From contig JAJYJL010000020.1 of assembly GCA_021789565.1 (NCBI GenBank), forward strand, positions 1 through 19,951: DNA of 19,951 nt. Direction: 5' to 3'. A program made the position numbers and the translations under genes. This document shows positions 1 through 7,673 of this stretch, one piece after another (positions within the stretch are counted from its first letter, which is position 1; each line of letters begins with the position of its first letter). This DNA is from Acidobacteriota bacterium. GTDB taxonomy: Bacteria; Acidobacteriota; Terriglobia; UBA7540. Under the pieces are notes generated by a model. It was not told the origin of the DNA, ran no database searches, and worked only from the letters and a program-made list of their open reading frames with translations.

Positions 1-2759
1 ATCTGAAAGCCAACACCATCGAGCGCTTGACGCATTACGTGGGGACCGACACCTTCCCCATGTGGCACGGCAACACCATCTATTTCACTTCCGACCGCGG
101 CCCCGACAAGCGGCTGAATCTTTACAGCTACGATCTCGGGAGTAAAAAGATCACCCAGCTCACTCACTACACGGATTTTGACGTGATGTGGCCAAGCCTG
201 GGGCCGGACTCTATCATCTTTGAGAACGGCGGCTACCTTTATCTCTTCGACCTGAAAAGCCACAAAGCCAAAAAACTGACCTTCTACCTGCCCGGTGACC
301 GCGACCAGATGCGCCGCCGCTGGGAAAACGTGAGCAAGCTGATCACGGCCTTCGATCTTTCGCCGGACGCCAAGAGGGCGCTTTTCACGGCGCGCGGCGA
401 CGTTTTCACCGTGCCTGCCGAGCACGGCAGCATCCGCAACCTGACCCAGACGCCGGGCATCCAGGAGCGTTATGCCGCCTGGTCTCCCGACGGCCAATGG
501 GTCGCTTACGTCTCGGACCGCACGGGCGAGAATCAGATTTACATCCGGCCGCAGAAACAGTCGGGCAAGGAAATCCAGATCACCACCAACAACAAAGTGT
601 TTCTGCTGCCGATCGCCTGGTCGCCCGACAGCACCAAGTTGCTTTATGCCGATTCCACCCTGCACCTTTATTACGTCGACATCCACGACAAGAAGCCCGT
701 CCTGATTGACCAGGGGAAATACGCCGACCTTACCGATTATGTCTGGGCCCCGGACAGCAAATGGGTGGCCTACGCCAAGGCTGACAGCAATCAGAACGGC
801 GCGATCTATCTCTACTCGCTGGCCGACAGGAAAATTACTCCGGTGACCACCAGCTTTACCGAAAGCTGGAACCCGGCGTTCGACCCCGGCGGCAAGTATC
901 TCTACTTCCTCTCCAACCGCACGTACAACGAGGTGCTGGGCGTCTACGACACGGAGTTTTCAAATCCCAAGGCAACGGGAATCTTTGCCGTCACGCTGCG
1001 CGCTGATCTGCCTTCACCCTTCGCTCCCCGCAGCGATGAGGTCGTCGCCGGAAAGCCCAAAACCGCTGCAGAATCGGAAGCAGAGGCCAAGAAGAAACAG
1101 AAGTCTGAGGAAGAAGCTCTGAAGAATTTCAGGATTGACCTCGAAGGGATTGAAGGCCGCGTGGTGGGCCTGCCGATTCCGCCGGGCAATTATCAGGACC
1201 TCCAGGCAAACAAGAGCGACGTCTTCTATGTGTCCACGCCCACGATGGGACTGAGCGGCCCGCTGCCCGGCGAATCGCCTGCCATCCATGTTTTTGACAT
1301 GGAGAAGCGCAAGGACAGCGTCCTGCTGCCCGGCGCCAATAACTACACCCTTTCCTTCGACGGCAAGAAGCTGCTCTATTCCGCACCCAAGGCTCCCGGC
1401 CCGGGTGGCGCAGCGTCCCTGTATGAAGAAGGCGGCAGCGCAAACACCTACGGCATAGTTGACGCCAAGCCGCCTGCGAAGCCGCACCATTTGGGCGAGG
1501 GCGCTCTGAACCTGGCCTCGATGAAAATGGACGTCGATCCGCCGGCGGAATGGAAAGAGATCTTCTACGACGCCTGGCGGCAGGAACGCGACTACTTTTA
1601 CGAGAAGTCGATGAACGGCGTGGACTGGGCAGCGGTGAGGGACAAGTACGCGGCGCTGCTTCCTGCTGTGGCCGACCGATTCGATCTCAATTACGTGATC
1701 GGCGAAATGATCGGCGAGCTCGCAAACTCGCACACCTACGTGGGCGGAGGCGATTTCCCCAATCTCCATCCGGTGAACGTGGGCCTGCTGGGCGTGGATT
1801 TTGAAGCCGACACGGCCAGCGGCTACTATCGCTTCAAAAAGATTTATCCCGGGCAGAACTGGGACCCGGCCGTCCGCTCACCGCTCACCGAACCGGGCGT
1901 GAAAGTGAAGCAGGGCGACTATCTGCTGGCCGTCAACGGCAGGCCCTTGCAGTTGCCGGAAAATCCCTACAAGCCCTTCGTGAACACGGCCGGCCAGGAC
2001 GTTACCCTCACCATCAACAGCAAGCCCTCCACCGACGGCTCCTGGGACGTGATGGTGAAACCCATCAGCAGCGAGTTCCGGCTGCGCGAGCTGAACTGGA
2101 TTGAAACCAACCGCGAGAAGGTGGACAAAGCAACCGGCGGCAAGGTGGGTTACGTTTACCTGCCCGACATGGAAGACGTGGGGCTGAATGAATTTGTCCG
2201 GCAGTACTTCCCGCAAATCCGCAAGGAAGGCATCATCTTCGACGTGCGCTACAACGGCGGCGGATTTGTGGACCAGATCATACTGGAACACCTGCGCCGG
2301 ATTCTGGTGGCCATGGAATCGGCCCGCAACTTTGCCAGCGACACCATTCCCGACAACGTCTTCTATGGATATATGGCTGACCTGAGCAACCGCTACACCG
2401 CCTCCGACGGGGATTTCTTTACCTACTTCTTCAGGAAGTACAAGCTGGGCCCCGTGATCGGCGAGCGCACCTGGGGCGGCGTGCGCGGCATCCGCGGCTA
2501 CATTCCGGAGATCGATGGCGGATACTTCACGCGGCCTGAATTCTCTCTCTACAATCTGCATAGCAAATGGGTCGTGGAGAACCACGGCGTTGAGCCGGAT
2601 ATCAAGGTGGACAACCGTCCCGACCTGGTGGTGAAGGGCCAGGACCCGCAACTCGAACGGGCCATCGAGTACCTGATGAAGGAAATCAAGGAGCACCCGA
2701 TGAAGCTGCCGCCGCGGCCGCCGGACCTGCCCGCCTATCCGCCGGGCCCGGCACAGTAG
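1..2759 (+). CDS. Tricorn protease homologue (S41-type), 5' end missing
   Basis: The reading frame is open from the first bases, so the gene begins upstream; the TTG at 27 is not a convincing start. The N-terminal part carries WD40/TolB-like propeller motifs (WSPDGQWVAYVSD, WSPDSTKLLYAD, WAPDSKWVAYAK), then a charged linker, a helical domain, a PDZ-like stretch and the S41 catalytic core. Counting from base 27, SH is at 568-569, the DVRYNGGG loop ends at Gly746, SD is at 793-794, and the VENHG glutamate is 851. In Thermoplasma tricorn the active site is Ser745/His746, Gly918, Ser965/Asp966 and Glu1023. The spacings 746-793 and 793-851 here equal 918-965 and 965-1023 there, so the core looks complete and active. 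The role is processive cleavage of oligopeptides, probably cytosolic or periplasmic. The C-terminal tail is proline-rich. Confidence 0.93.
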   Translation, partial: LKANTIERLTHYVGTDTFPMWHGNTIYFTSDRGPDKRLNLYSYDLGSKKITQLTHYTDFDVMWPSLGPDSIIFENGGYLYLFDLKSHKAKKLTFYLPGDRDQMRRRWENVSKLITAFDLSPDAKRALFTARGDVFTVPAEHGSIRNLTQTPGIQERYAAWSPDGQWVAYVSDRTGENQIYIRPQKQSGKEIQITTNNKVFLLPIAWSPDSTKLLYADSTLHLYYVDIHDKKPVLIDQGKYADLTDYVWAPDSKWVAYAKADSNQNGAIYLYSLADRKITPVTTSFTESWNPAFDPGGKYLYFLSNRTYNEVLGVYDTEFSNPKATGIFAVTLRADLPSPFAPRSDEVVAGKPKTAAESEAEAKKKQKSEEEALKNFRIDLEGIEGRVVGLPIPPGNYQDLQANKSDVFYVSTPTMGLSGPLPGESPAIHVFDMEKRKDSVLLPGANNYTLSFDGKKLLYSAPKAPGPGGAASLYEEGGSANTYGIVDAKPPAKPHHLGEGALNLASMKMDVDPPAEWKEIFYDAWRQERDYFYEKSMNGVDWAAVRDKYAALLPAVADRFDLNYVIGEMIGELANSHTYVGGGDFPNLHPVNVGLLGVDFEADTASGYYRFKKIYPGQNWDPAVRSPLTEPGVKVKQGDYLLAVNGRPLQLPENPYKPFVNTAGQDVTLTINSKPSTDGSWDVMVKPISSEFRLRELNWIETNREKVDKATGGKVGYVYLPDMEDVGLNEFVRQYFPQIRKEGIIFDVRYNGGGFVDQIILEHLRRILVAMESARNFASDTIPDNVFYGYMADLSNRYTASDGDFFTYFFRKYKLGPVIGERTWGGVRGIRGYIPEIDGGYFTRPEFSLYNLHSKWVVENHGVEPDIKVDNRPDLVVKGQDPQLERAIEYLMKEIKEHPMKLPPRPPDLPAYPPGPAQ

Positions 2760-2785
2760 GGAGCGTTCCGCTACGCGCTTGATTT

Positions 2786-2830
2786 GAAGTCCCGACTGGT
2801 GGTAAAGATAAGCTAGTCGAGTCGGGCTTC
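2786..2830. terminator. Stem-loop after the tricorn gene
   Basis: GAAGTCCCGACT (2786-2797) pairs with AGTCGGGCTTC (2820-2830), with one bulged T and a 22-nt loop. It lies 26 nt after the stop codon. There is no T-run after the right arm, so it is not a canonical intrinsic terminator. It may end or stabilise the upstream transcript, or mark the left edge of the acquired cassette. Confidence 0.35.
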
Positions 2831-2966
2831 AAGGTATTTCAACTCTATGCCGATTAAAGTTGCGAAAGTCGGCCGCACATTGGAGAGATTTCAAGTTTTA
2901 TAACTTCTGCGGAGGAATTCCTTCATGCGGGGTGCATCTATACAAGCACAGTAGCGCCGAGTCTTA

Positions 2967-3374
2967 ATGGATATTCTTACGCCTTTACAGCGTAAAGCCA
3001 CTATGGCGAGTGTTCGGAGCCGGGACACACACCCTGAGCTTTCTGTGCGAAGACTTGTTACAGCTATGGGGTATCGTTACAGGTTATATGATCCCCGTTT
3101 ACCTGGAAAGCCCGATCTAACTTTTCCAGGTCGCAGCAAGGTAATTTTCGTGCATGGTTGCTTTTGGCATGGACACAATTGTAGGGCCGGAATGAACCGT
3201 CCGCGGTCCAATGTTTCCTACTGGCGGTCTAAGCTTTTAAGAAATCGGAAGCGAGATGTCAGAGCCCGTGCAGAATTGCGGAGGCTGGGTTGGCGGGTTA
3301 TGGTAGTTTGGGAGTGCCAGCTAGGAAACCCCGCTCGCGTGCGCTCTCGTATCAGACGATTCTTGGAGACCTAA
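2967..3374 (+). CDS. vsr: Very short patch repair endonuclease Vsr
   Basis: This 135-residue protein nicks 5' of the T in T:G mismatches left by deamination of 5-methylcytosine, guarding the sites of the neighbouring methyltransferase. Key residues align with E. coli Vsr with an offset of zero or one: catalytic Asp50 in KPDLTF (E. coli Asp51), His63 and His68 in VHGCFWHGH (His64, His69), and zinc ligands Cys65, His70, Cys72 and Cys117 (Cys66, His71, Cys73, Cys117). The N-terminal segment with SRDTHPE is also typical. The length is slightly shorter than E. coli Vsr (156) and usual for the family. The start has a poor ribosome binding site but is the only ATG matching the family N-terminus. The methyltransferase begins 3 nt after its stop, so they form an operon. 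Base composition is more AT-rich than the flanking genes. Confidence 0.95.
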   Translation: MDILTPLQRKATMASVRSRDTHPELSVRRLVTAMGYRYRLYDPRLPGKPDLTFPGRSKVIFVHGCFWHGHNCRAGMNRPRSNVSYWRSKLLRNRKRDVRARAELRRLGWRVMVVWECQLGNPARVRSRIRRFLET

Positions 3375-3377
3375 TTT

Positions 3378-4538
3378 ATGGCTAAAGAAGAGAAGTTGCC
3401 ATTCTATGAGTTCTTTGCTGGCGGGGGAATGGCACGTTTGGGGCTCCGGCACAGGTGGCATTGTACGTTTGCCAACGATTCATGCACAAAAAAGGCTGCT
3501 GCCTATTGGCTCAACTTTGGGGAGGCACCGGAGCTTTCTGTTCGGGATATTCGCGAAGTTACGCCCGGCGACCTTCCTGGTGAGCCGCAGCTCGTCTGGG
3601 CGTCATTTCCCTGTCAGGACCTCTCGCTAGCTGGCAACGGCGCTGGCCTTAAGGGAGAAAGAAGCGGAACCTTCTGGCCATTCTGGAAACTGATGCAGGG
3701 ACTTGCTAAAGAAAATCGACCGGCACGACTGATCGTTCTTGAGAATGTGGTCGGCGCAATAACATCGAACAGAGGACACGACTTTCGAGTCATCTTGCAG
3801 ACGCTGTCCGACGCAGGATACCGCGCAGGAGCACTCGTTATTGACGCGATTCATTTTGTTCCGCAGTCACGACCCCGCTTATTCATCCTCGCCGTTGATA
3901 GCAGAGCAAAAGTTCTCTCTAGTTTGAGGACAGAAGCCCCGAATCCTTTTTGGCATCCCGCAGCATTGAGGGCTGCGTACGCGGAACTTCCGATCGGGGT
4001 GCGTAAATCTTGGGAATGGTGGCATCTGCCTTTGCCACCTGCCGGGCATCTGACTCTTTCGGACATTATCGAGCCGAACCCGGATGCGGTGGTTTGGCAC
4101 AGCGCCGCCGAGACAAAACGGCTGCTTCAGATGATGTCTCAGCCGAATCGAGAGAAGGTGGAAAAAGCTAAGCGGCTCAGACGACAAGTGATCGGCACGA
4201 TCTACAGGCGCACTCGCTTGAATCAGTCGGGCCAAAAGGTCCAGCGTGCGGAGGTACGGTTCGATCAGATTAGTGGCTGTCTTCGCACGCCTGTCGGCGG
4301 CTCTAGCCGTCAAACTGTGCTTGTTGTTGAAGGAGAAACCATCCGTTCGCGACTATTATCACCGCGTGAAGCCGCCCGTCTCATGGGCGTCCCCGATGAA
4401 TATAAGCTGCCTCAAAAATATAACGAAGCGTATCACTTGATGGGTGACGGGTTGGTGGTTCCGGTCGTTCAATGGCTTGAACAACATCTCCTCTCTCCGC
4501 TCGGAACCGTGAACGACCGCGCCCTGGAGGCTGCCTGA
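3378..4538 (+). CDS. C5-cytosine DNA methyltransferase of a type II R-M system
   Basis: The 386-residue protein contains the ordered C5-methyltransferase motifs. Motif I is FYEFFAGGGMARLGL (about 9-23, AdoMet binding). Motif IV is SFPCQDLSLAG with catalytic Cys79. Motif VI is ENV at 122-124, and motif VIII is QSRPRLF. A variable target-recognition region follows, then motif IX (RTPVGGSSRQT) and motif X (HLMGDGLVVPVV) near the C-terminus. It transfers a methyl group to cytosine in the host's recognition site and so protects it from the cognate nuclease. It sits 3 nt after vsr and 1 nt before the endonuclease start, so it is the middle gene of the cassette. The recognition sequence cannot be read from the sequence. 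The motif set argues for an intact enzyme. Confidence 0.95.
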   Translation: MAKEEKLPFYEFFAGGGMARLGLRHRWHCTFANDSCTKKAAAYWLNFGEAPELSVRDIREVTPGDLPGEPQLVWASFPCQDLSLAGNGAGLKGERSGTFWPFWKLMQGLAKENRPARLIVLENVVGAITSNRGHDFRVILQTLSDAGYRAGALVIDAIHFVPQSRPRLFILAVDSRAKVLSSLRTEAPNPFWHPAALRAAYAELPIGVRKSWEWWHLPLPPAGHLTLSDIIEPNPDAVVWHSAAETKRLLQMMSQPNREKVEKAKRLRRQVIGTIYRRTRLNQSGQKVQRAEVRFDQISGCLRTPVGGSSRQTVLVVEGETIRSRLLSPREAARLMGVPDEYKLPQKYNEAYHLMGDGLVVPVVQWLEQHLLSPLGTVNDRALEAA

Positions 4539-4539
4539 G

Positions 4540-5412
4540 TTGCCCTCGCGTCCGCCGATAATCCCGTGCCAACTGCTTCCTGACATCAAGGCAAGAATTG
4601 CGTCTTACGCGGAAGATTTGAAGAATGCCGCGCCAACGCTTGGTGCACACGGACTATCAGTTCAAGAATTCTGGGATTCTGGCATATTCCGCAGCGCCGT
4701 CGAACAGCTCCGCGGTACGCAGGCTGCGTCAATGACGGAGAAGCGCACTTTTGTGGCCGAAGTTTTTGATCACCTCAAGAGTGACGGATTGATCCGCGGA
4801 TGGGAATTCGTAGGGTCAGGGGAACGCCATGACTACGAGGTCAAGATGCTCAGCGGTCGCACCAGTATCGTTGAAACGAAAGGGTGCCTGGACGGTAACA
4901 ACACAAACATTTTCGAGCGTCCGCCGCAGGCCGACGAGTTCATTATCTGGTCGCTGTGCCAGAATCCAGGCTCTGATCCTAGGCATAACGCATGGTCAGG
5001 AATTCATACGAGGCTCGGCGCGGAGGTTATTCATCGCAGGCAGCGAGTGGATGGATTGGTAATTTGGGACATGGTTTGTGGCACTCCTGGCCGACCATGC
5101 CCAAAGCTTCAAGCCGGTTCGCGGCGAACGCCAATCAGCTCGACGCGCGGCGTACCGCCGCCATGTCTTTACCTTTTCCCGCGCAGCATTCCCGACGCAA
5201 GGAACAACCCCTCTCCCCCTTGCTGGGAGCTCGGGGAGTTAGAACTGCTACACGCCTTTTGGACAGCGTTCGGAGGAACGCCTTCTGATCTCGTGGACGT
5301 GAGAATTGAGGTGCGGATCAAAGGAGTGAACGTGCAAAGGCGCACGCACTTCTTCCGACAAGAAGCTGAGATTACATCATCCAAGTGGACCACGATCAGG
5401 CGGGCCCGCTAA
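4540..5412 (+). CDS. Putative type II restriction endonuclease, PD-(D/E)XK fold
   Basis: This 290-residue protein has no name I can assign from memory, but its position directly after a C5 methyltransferase and its motif point to the cognate restriction enzyme. Asp98 in HDYEVK and Glu112-Thr-Lys114 in IVETKGC form a D-x13-ExK arrangement like the metal-binding PD-(D/E)XK site, with a following strand (EFIIWSL). The C-terminal half has PPPCLYLFPRSIP and a segment rich in charged residues (IEVRIKGVNVQRRTHFF). The start is TTG at 4540, with GGAGG at 4526-4530 placed 9 nt upstream and inside the methyltransferase gene, so translation is probably coupled. An alternative is a different R-M accessory nuclease. 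No frameshift is visible, although the middle (about 185-215) is unusually rich in Arg, Pro and Ser. Confidence 0.75.
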   Translation: MPSRPPIIPCQLLPDIKARIASYAEDLKNAAPTLGAHGLSVQEFWDSGIFRSAVEQLRGTQAASMTEKRTFVAEVFDHLKSDGLIRGWEFVGSGERHDYEVKMLSGRTSIVETKGCLDGNNTNIFERPPQADEFIIWSLCQNPGSDPRHNAWSGIHTRLGAEVIHRRQRVDGLVIWDMVCGTPGRPCPKLQAGSRRTPISSTRGVPPPCLYLFPRSIPDARNNPSPPCWELGELELLHAFWTAFGGTPSDLVDVRIEVRIKGVNVQRRTHFFRQEAEITSSKWTTIRRAR

Positions 5413-5517
5413 TCCAATTTGCAAAGTGGCGCTGACACTTGCATTTGATTACGGCGCGTCTGGTGTTGAGGCCCACCCTTCTTCCTTTCTCTATCTCTTC
5501 GTATAAACCGAAGAATC

Positions 5518-5544
5518 CGCAGACCGCGGAAACGGCGGTCTGCG
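5518..5544. repeat. Hyphenated palindrome, REP-like
   Basis: CGCAGACCGC (5518-5527) and GCGGTCTGCG (5535-5544) are perfect 10-bp inverted arms around a 7-nt loop (GGAAACG). It lies between the R-M cassette and the mod regulator promoter. It may be a transcription terminator for the cassette (no strong T-run follows) or a dispersed REP-type element. No other full copy is seen in this window. Confidence 0.6.
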
Positions 5545-5568
5545 CCACCCTGCTCCCTCAACCTTGCC

Positions 5569-5597
5569 TTGATTAGTGGTATAAATTCGTCTATATT
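5569..5597 (+). promoter_or_regulatory. Sigma70-type promoter of the mod regulator
   Basis: TTGATT (5569-5574) and TATATT (5592-5597) are separated by 17 nt. Transcription would start near 5604, about 20 nt before the regulator's start codon. This is the best promoter match I found on the plus strand of the window. Confidence 0.6.
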
Positions 5598-5623
5598 GGC
5601 AGTCTGAAATCATATCGAGGCGG

Positions 5624-6094
5624 ATGATGCCAGAGATGGACTTTATCGGCGTTCGCGAAGCGGCCCGGCGGCTGGGCGTGAGTTACCCCACCCTCAAGCA
5701 GTGGATCTACCGCGGCAAGGTCAGCACGGTGAAGACGGTGGGCGGCCACCATCGCATCGCGCAGTCGGAAATCGACCGCCTGCTGTTCCAGCAGGGGCGA
5801 AAGCGACAAGCCTCCCAGAAGCCGAAGGCTGCGAGGCCCAGGGGACGGCCGGAGTCAGGAACGGGCCTGCAGGAATTCATCAGCGGAAGGAACCAGTTGG
5901 TGGGGCGCATCGTGGGATTGAAAACTATCGGGTTGCTCACCAAGGTTTCACTCGACGTGGGCGGCCAGATTGTCACCTCCGTCATCACCCGCGACGCCTG
6001 CCTGGACCTGAAACTGAAAGTGGGTGACACGGCTGCAGCGCTGATCAAAGCTACGGAAGTGATGATCATCCGCCCCAACTGGAAAAACTCGTGA
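5624..6094 (+). CDS. HTH (excisionase/MerR-like) plus TOBE domain molybdate-type regulator
   Basis: The 156-residue protein starts with a DNA-binding helix-turn-helix of the excisionase/MerR type (about 7-55: REAARRLGVSYPTLKQWIYRG followed by VGGHHRI and a DRLL helix). A basic linker rich in Lys, Arg and Pro comes next (58-80). A Mop/TOBE domain follows at about 88-150 (NQLVGRIVGLKTIGLLTKVSL, then VTSVITRDACLDLKLKVGDTAAALIKATEVMI), the fold that binds molybdate or tungstate oxyanions in ModE and ModC. I infer that it senses intracellular molybdate and controls the downstream modABC, in place of the classical ModE. ATGs at 5624, 5627 and 5636 are all possible; GAGG at 5617-5620 best fits 5627. 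The modA gene follows after 116 nt on the same strand. Confidence 0.82.
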   Translation: MMPEMDFIGVREAARRLGVSYPTLKQWIYRGKVSTVKTVGGHHRIAQSEIDRLLFQQGRKRQASQKPKAARPRGRPESGTGLQEFISGRNQLVGRIVGLKTIGLLTKVSLDVGGQIVTSVITRDACLDLKLKVGDTAAALIKATEVMIIRPNWKNS

Positions 6095-6132
6095 GCGGTA
6101 CTGATGGATGCCTGATCATGGGTGGCACGCGT

Positions 6133-6162
6133 CGCGGTGTTTGCGATGTGTGCAACCCCGCG
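6133..6162 (+). promoter_or_regulatory. Imperfect hairpin in the modA leader
   Basis: CGCGG (6133-6137) pairs with CCGCG (6158-6162). GTT (6139-6141) pairs with AAC (6154-6156) and GC with GC, around a 7-nt loop, with one mismatch and one bulge. It ends 48 nt before the modA ATG and has no T-run. It could be an operator for the HTH-TOBE protein or an RNA leader structure. It is weak evidence by itself. Confidence 0.3.
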
Positions 6163-6210
6163 AAACGCATGCGGCAACCACGACGGAGCAAACAATCAAG
6201 GAATTAACAA

Positions 6211-7011
6211 ATGACGAAGTCCATAACAAGGACCTATTTCGCAGTACTTGCCGTGGCCCTGGCGATTGGATTTTCATCCTGCGGCCCGCGAAATAACGGC
6301 AGCGGACAAACCAAGACCATTGTGGTCTCCGCAGCGGTCAGCGTGGAAAACGCCTTCGCCAAGATCGCAAAGATTTATACGGACCGAACGGGCGCCAAAG
6401 TTGATTTCAGTTTCGGCGCGTCGGGAAATCTGGAAAAGCAGATCGAGGCCGGGGCACCCGTTGACGTGTTTGCCAGCGCCGGCGAGAAAGAGATGGACCA
6501 GCTTGAGGGCAAGTCGCTGATCGAGCCCGGCACCCGCGCCGACTTTGCCGGAAACGTCCTGGTGCTGGTGGTGCCCGCCGCGTCGAAGCTGAAGCTCGAT
6601 TCATTTGTCCAACTTGCCGGGCGGCAGGTGAAGCGAATCACCATGGGCAATCCCAAAACCGTTCCGGCAGGACTTTACGCCCAGCAGGCGCTGAAGAATC
6701 TTCACCTCTGGCCGAAACTCGAATCGCGGCTGATTTTTTCCGAGGACGTTCGCCAGGCGCTCGATTACGTGATGCGCGGCGAAGTGGACGCCGGCATCGT
6801 CTATGCAACCGACGTGGGGATTGCAGGCGGCAAGGTGCGGCAGGTGGCGGAAGCGCCCGCCGGAACTTACGGGCCCATCCGCTATCCGATTGCCGCCATC
6901 AAGGGCTGCGCCCATCCGCAAGCTGCAAGAGAATTCATCAAACTCGTGCCCAGTCCCGAGGGCGAAAAAATCCTCGCGAGCTACGGGTTTCGGCCGGTCA
7001 AAACGCCATGA
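6211..7011 (+). CDS. modA: Molybdate ABC transporter substrate-binding lipoprotein
   Basis: This 266-residue protein is the extracytoplasmic molybdate (or tungstate) binding component. The N-terminus is a lipoprotein signal with hydrophobic core YFAVLAVALAIGFSSC, so Cys24 is the probable lipidated residue. The mature part shows ModA family motifs: VVSAAVSVENAFAKIAKIY (ligand-binding loop), VDFSFGASGNLEKQIEAGAPVDVFASA, ITMGNPKTVPAGLYAQQAL and EVDAGIVYATDV. AGGA sits 8 nt before the ATG. The stop codon overlaps the modB start (ATGA), so modA, modB and modC are co-translated. Length is normal for the family. The specificity between molybdate and tungstate cannot be decided here. Confidence 0.95.
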   Translation: MTKSITRTYFAVLAVALAIGFSSCGPRNNGSGQTKTIVVSAAVSVENAFAKIAKIYTDRTGAKVDFSFGASGNLEKQIEAGAPVDVFASAGEKEMDQLEGKSLIEPGTRADFAGNVLVLVVPAASKLKLDSFVQLAGRQVKRITMGNPKTVPAGLYAQQALKNLHLWPKLESRLIFSEDVRQALDYVMRGEVDAGIVYATDVGIAGGKVRQVAEAPAGTYGPIRYPIAAIKGCAHPQAAREFIKLVPSPEGEKILASYGFRPVKTP

Positions 7012-7670
7012 TCTGGTCAGCTTTCAAAATATCCGCGCTGGTGGTGAGCGTTGCGACGCTGGCCGTTGCACTGGTGGGCACGGCGCTGGCGTTTCTTCTG
7101 GCGCGGCGCGATTTCCGCGGCAAGGAAGCGCTGGATTCACTGGTGACGCTGCCCATGGTGTTGCCGCCCACGGTGACCGGATACTACCTGATTCTTCTCC
7201 TCGGGCGGCGCGGGCTGCTGGGGAAATATCTCTTCGCGCTGACGGGCTGGACTGTGGCTTTCACCTGGGAAGCCGCGGCGATTGCCGCCGGGGCCATGGC
7301 GCTGCCGCTGATGGTGAAGTCGGCGCGCGCGGCGCTGGAATCGATTGACCGGCGCTATGAACTGGTGAGCTTCAGCCTGGGCAAGAGCGAACTGGAAACT
7401 TTCTTCCGTGTGACGCTGCCGCTGGCAAAGCGCGGCATCCTGGCAGGAGTGGTCCTCAGTTTTGCGCGGGCGCTGGGAGAGTTCGGCGCCACACTGATGC
7501 TGGCCGGGAACATCCGCGGCAAAACCCAGACCATGCCGCTGGCCATCTACGAAGCGTTCATCTCGGGAGAAGACCAGAAGGCGCAGATCATGGCGGTGAT
7601 TCTGACGCTCGCCTCGATTGCCGTGATCTATCTCACCAACATTCTGACGCGCCCGCCCAGAACGGCATAA
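7008..7670 (+). CDS. modB: Molybdate ABC transporter permease
   Basis: This 220-residue inner-membrane permease has about five to six hydrophobic segments, the first at about 5-28 (FKISALVVSVATLAVALVGT). It contains the binding-protein-dependent transport motif in the cytoplasmic loop (about 145-165, LSFARALGEFGATLMLAGNI), where EFGA contacts the ATPase, plus the TLPMVLPPTVTGYYLI stretch characteristic of ModB and CysT/W. It overlaps the modA stop by 4 nt and is followed by modC after 3 nt. Length and motif spacing are normal for ModB, and nothing suggests a defect. Confidence 0.95.
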   Translation: MIWSAFKISALVVSVATLAVALVGTALAFLLARRDFRGKEALDSLVTLPMVLPPTVTGYYLILLLGRRGLLGKYLFALTGWTVAFTWEAAAIAAGAMALPLMVKSARAALESIDRRYELVSFSLGKSELETFFRVTLPLAKRGILAGVVLSFARALGEFGATLMLAGNIRGKTQTMPLAIYEAFISGEDQKAQIMAVILTLASIAVIYLTNILTRPPRTA

Positions 7671-7673
7671 CCC

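Noticed and set aside
1014..1769. Long minus-strand frame inside the tricorn gene
   Set aside because: It is antisense to a well-supported coding region, has no family motif and follows from high third-position GC.
1878..2696. 272-codon minus-strand frame inside the tricorn catalytic domain
   Set aside because: It is a shadow of the conserved S41 core on the other strand, with no recognisable protein.
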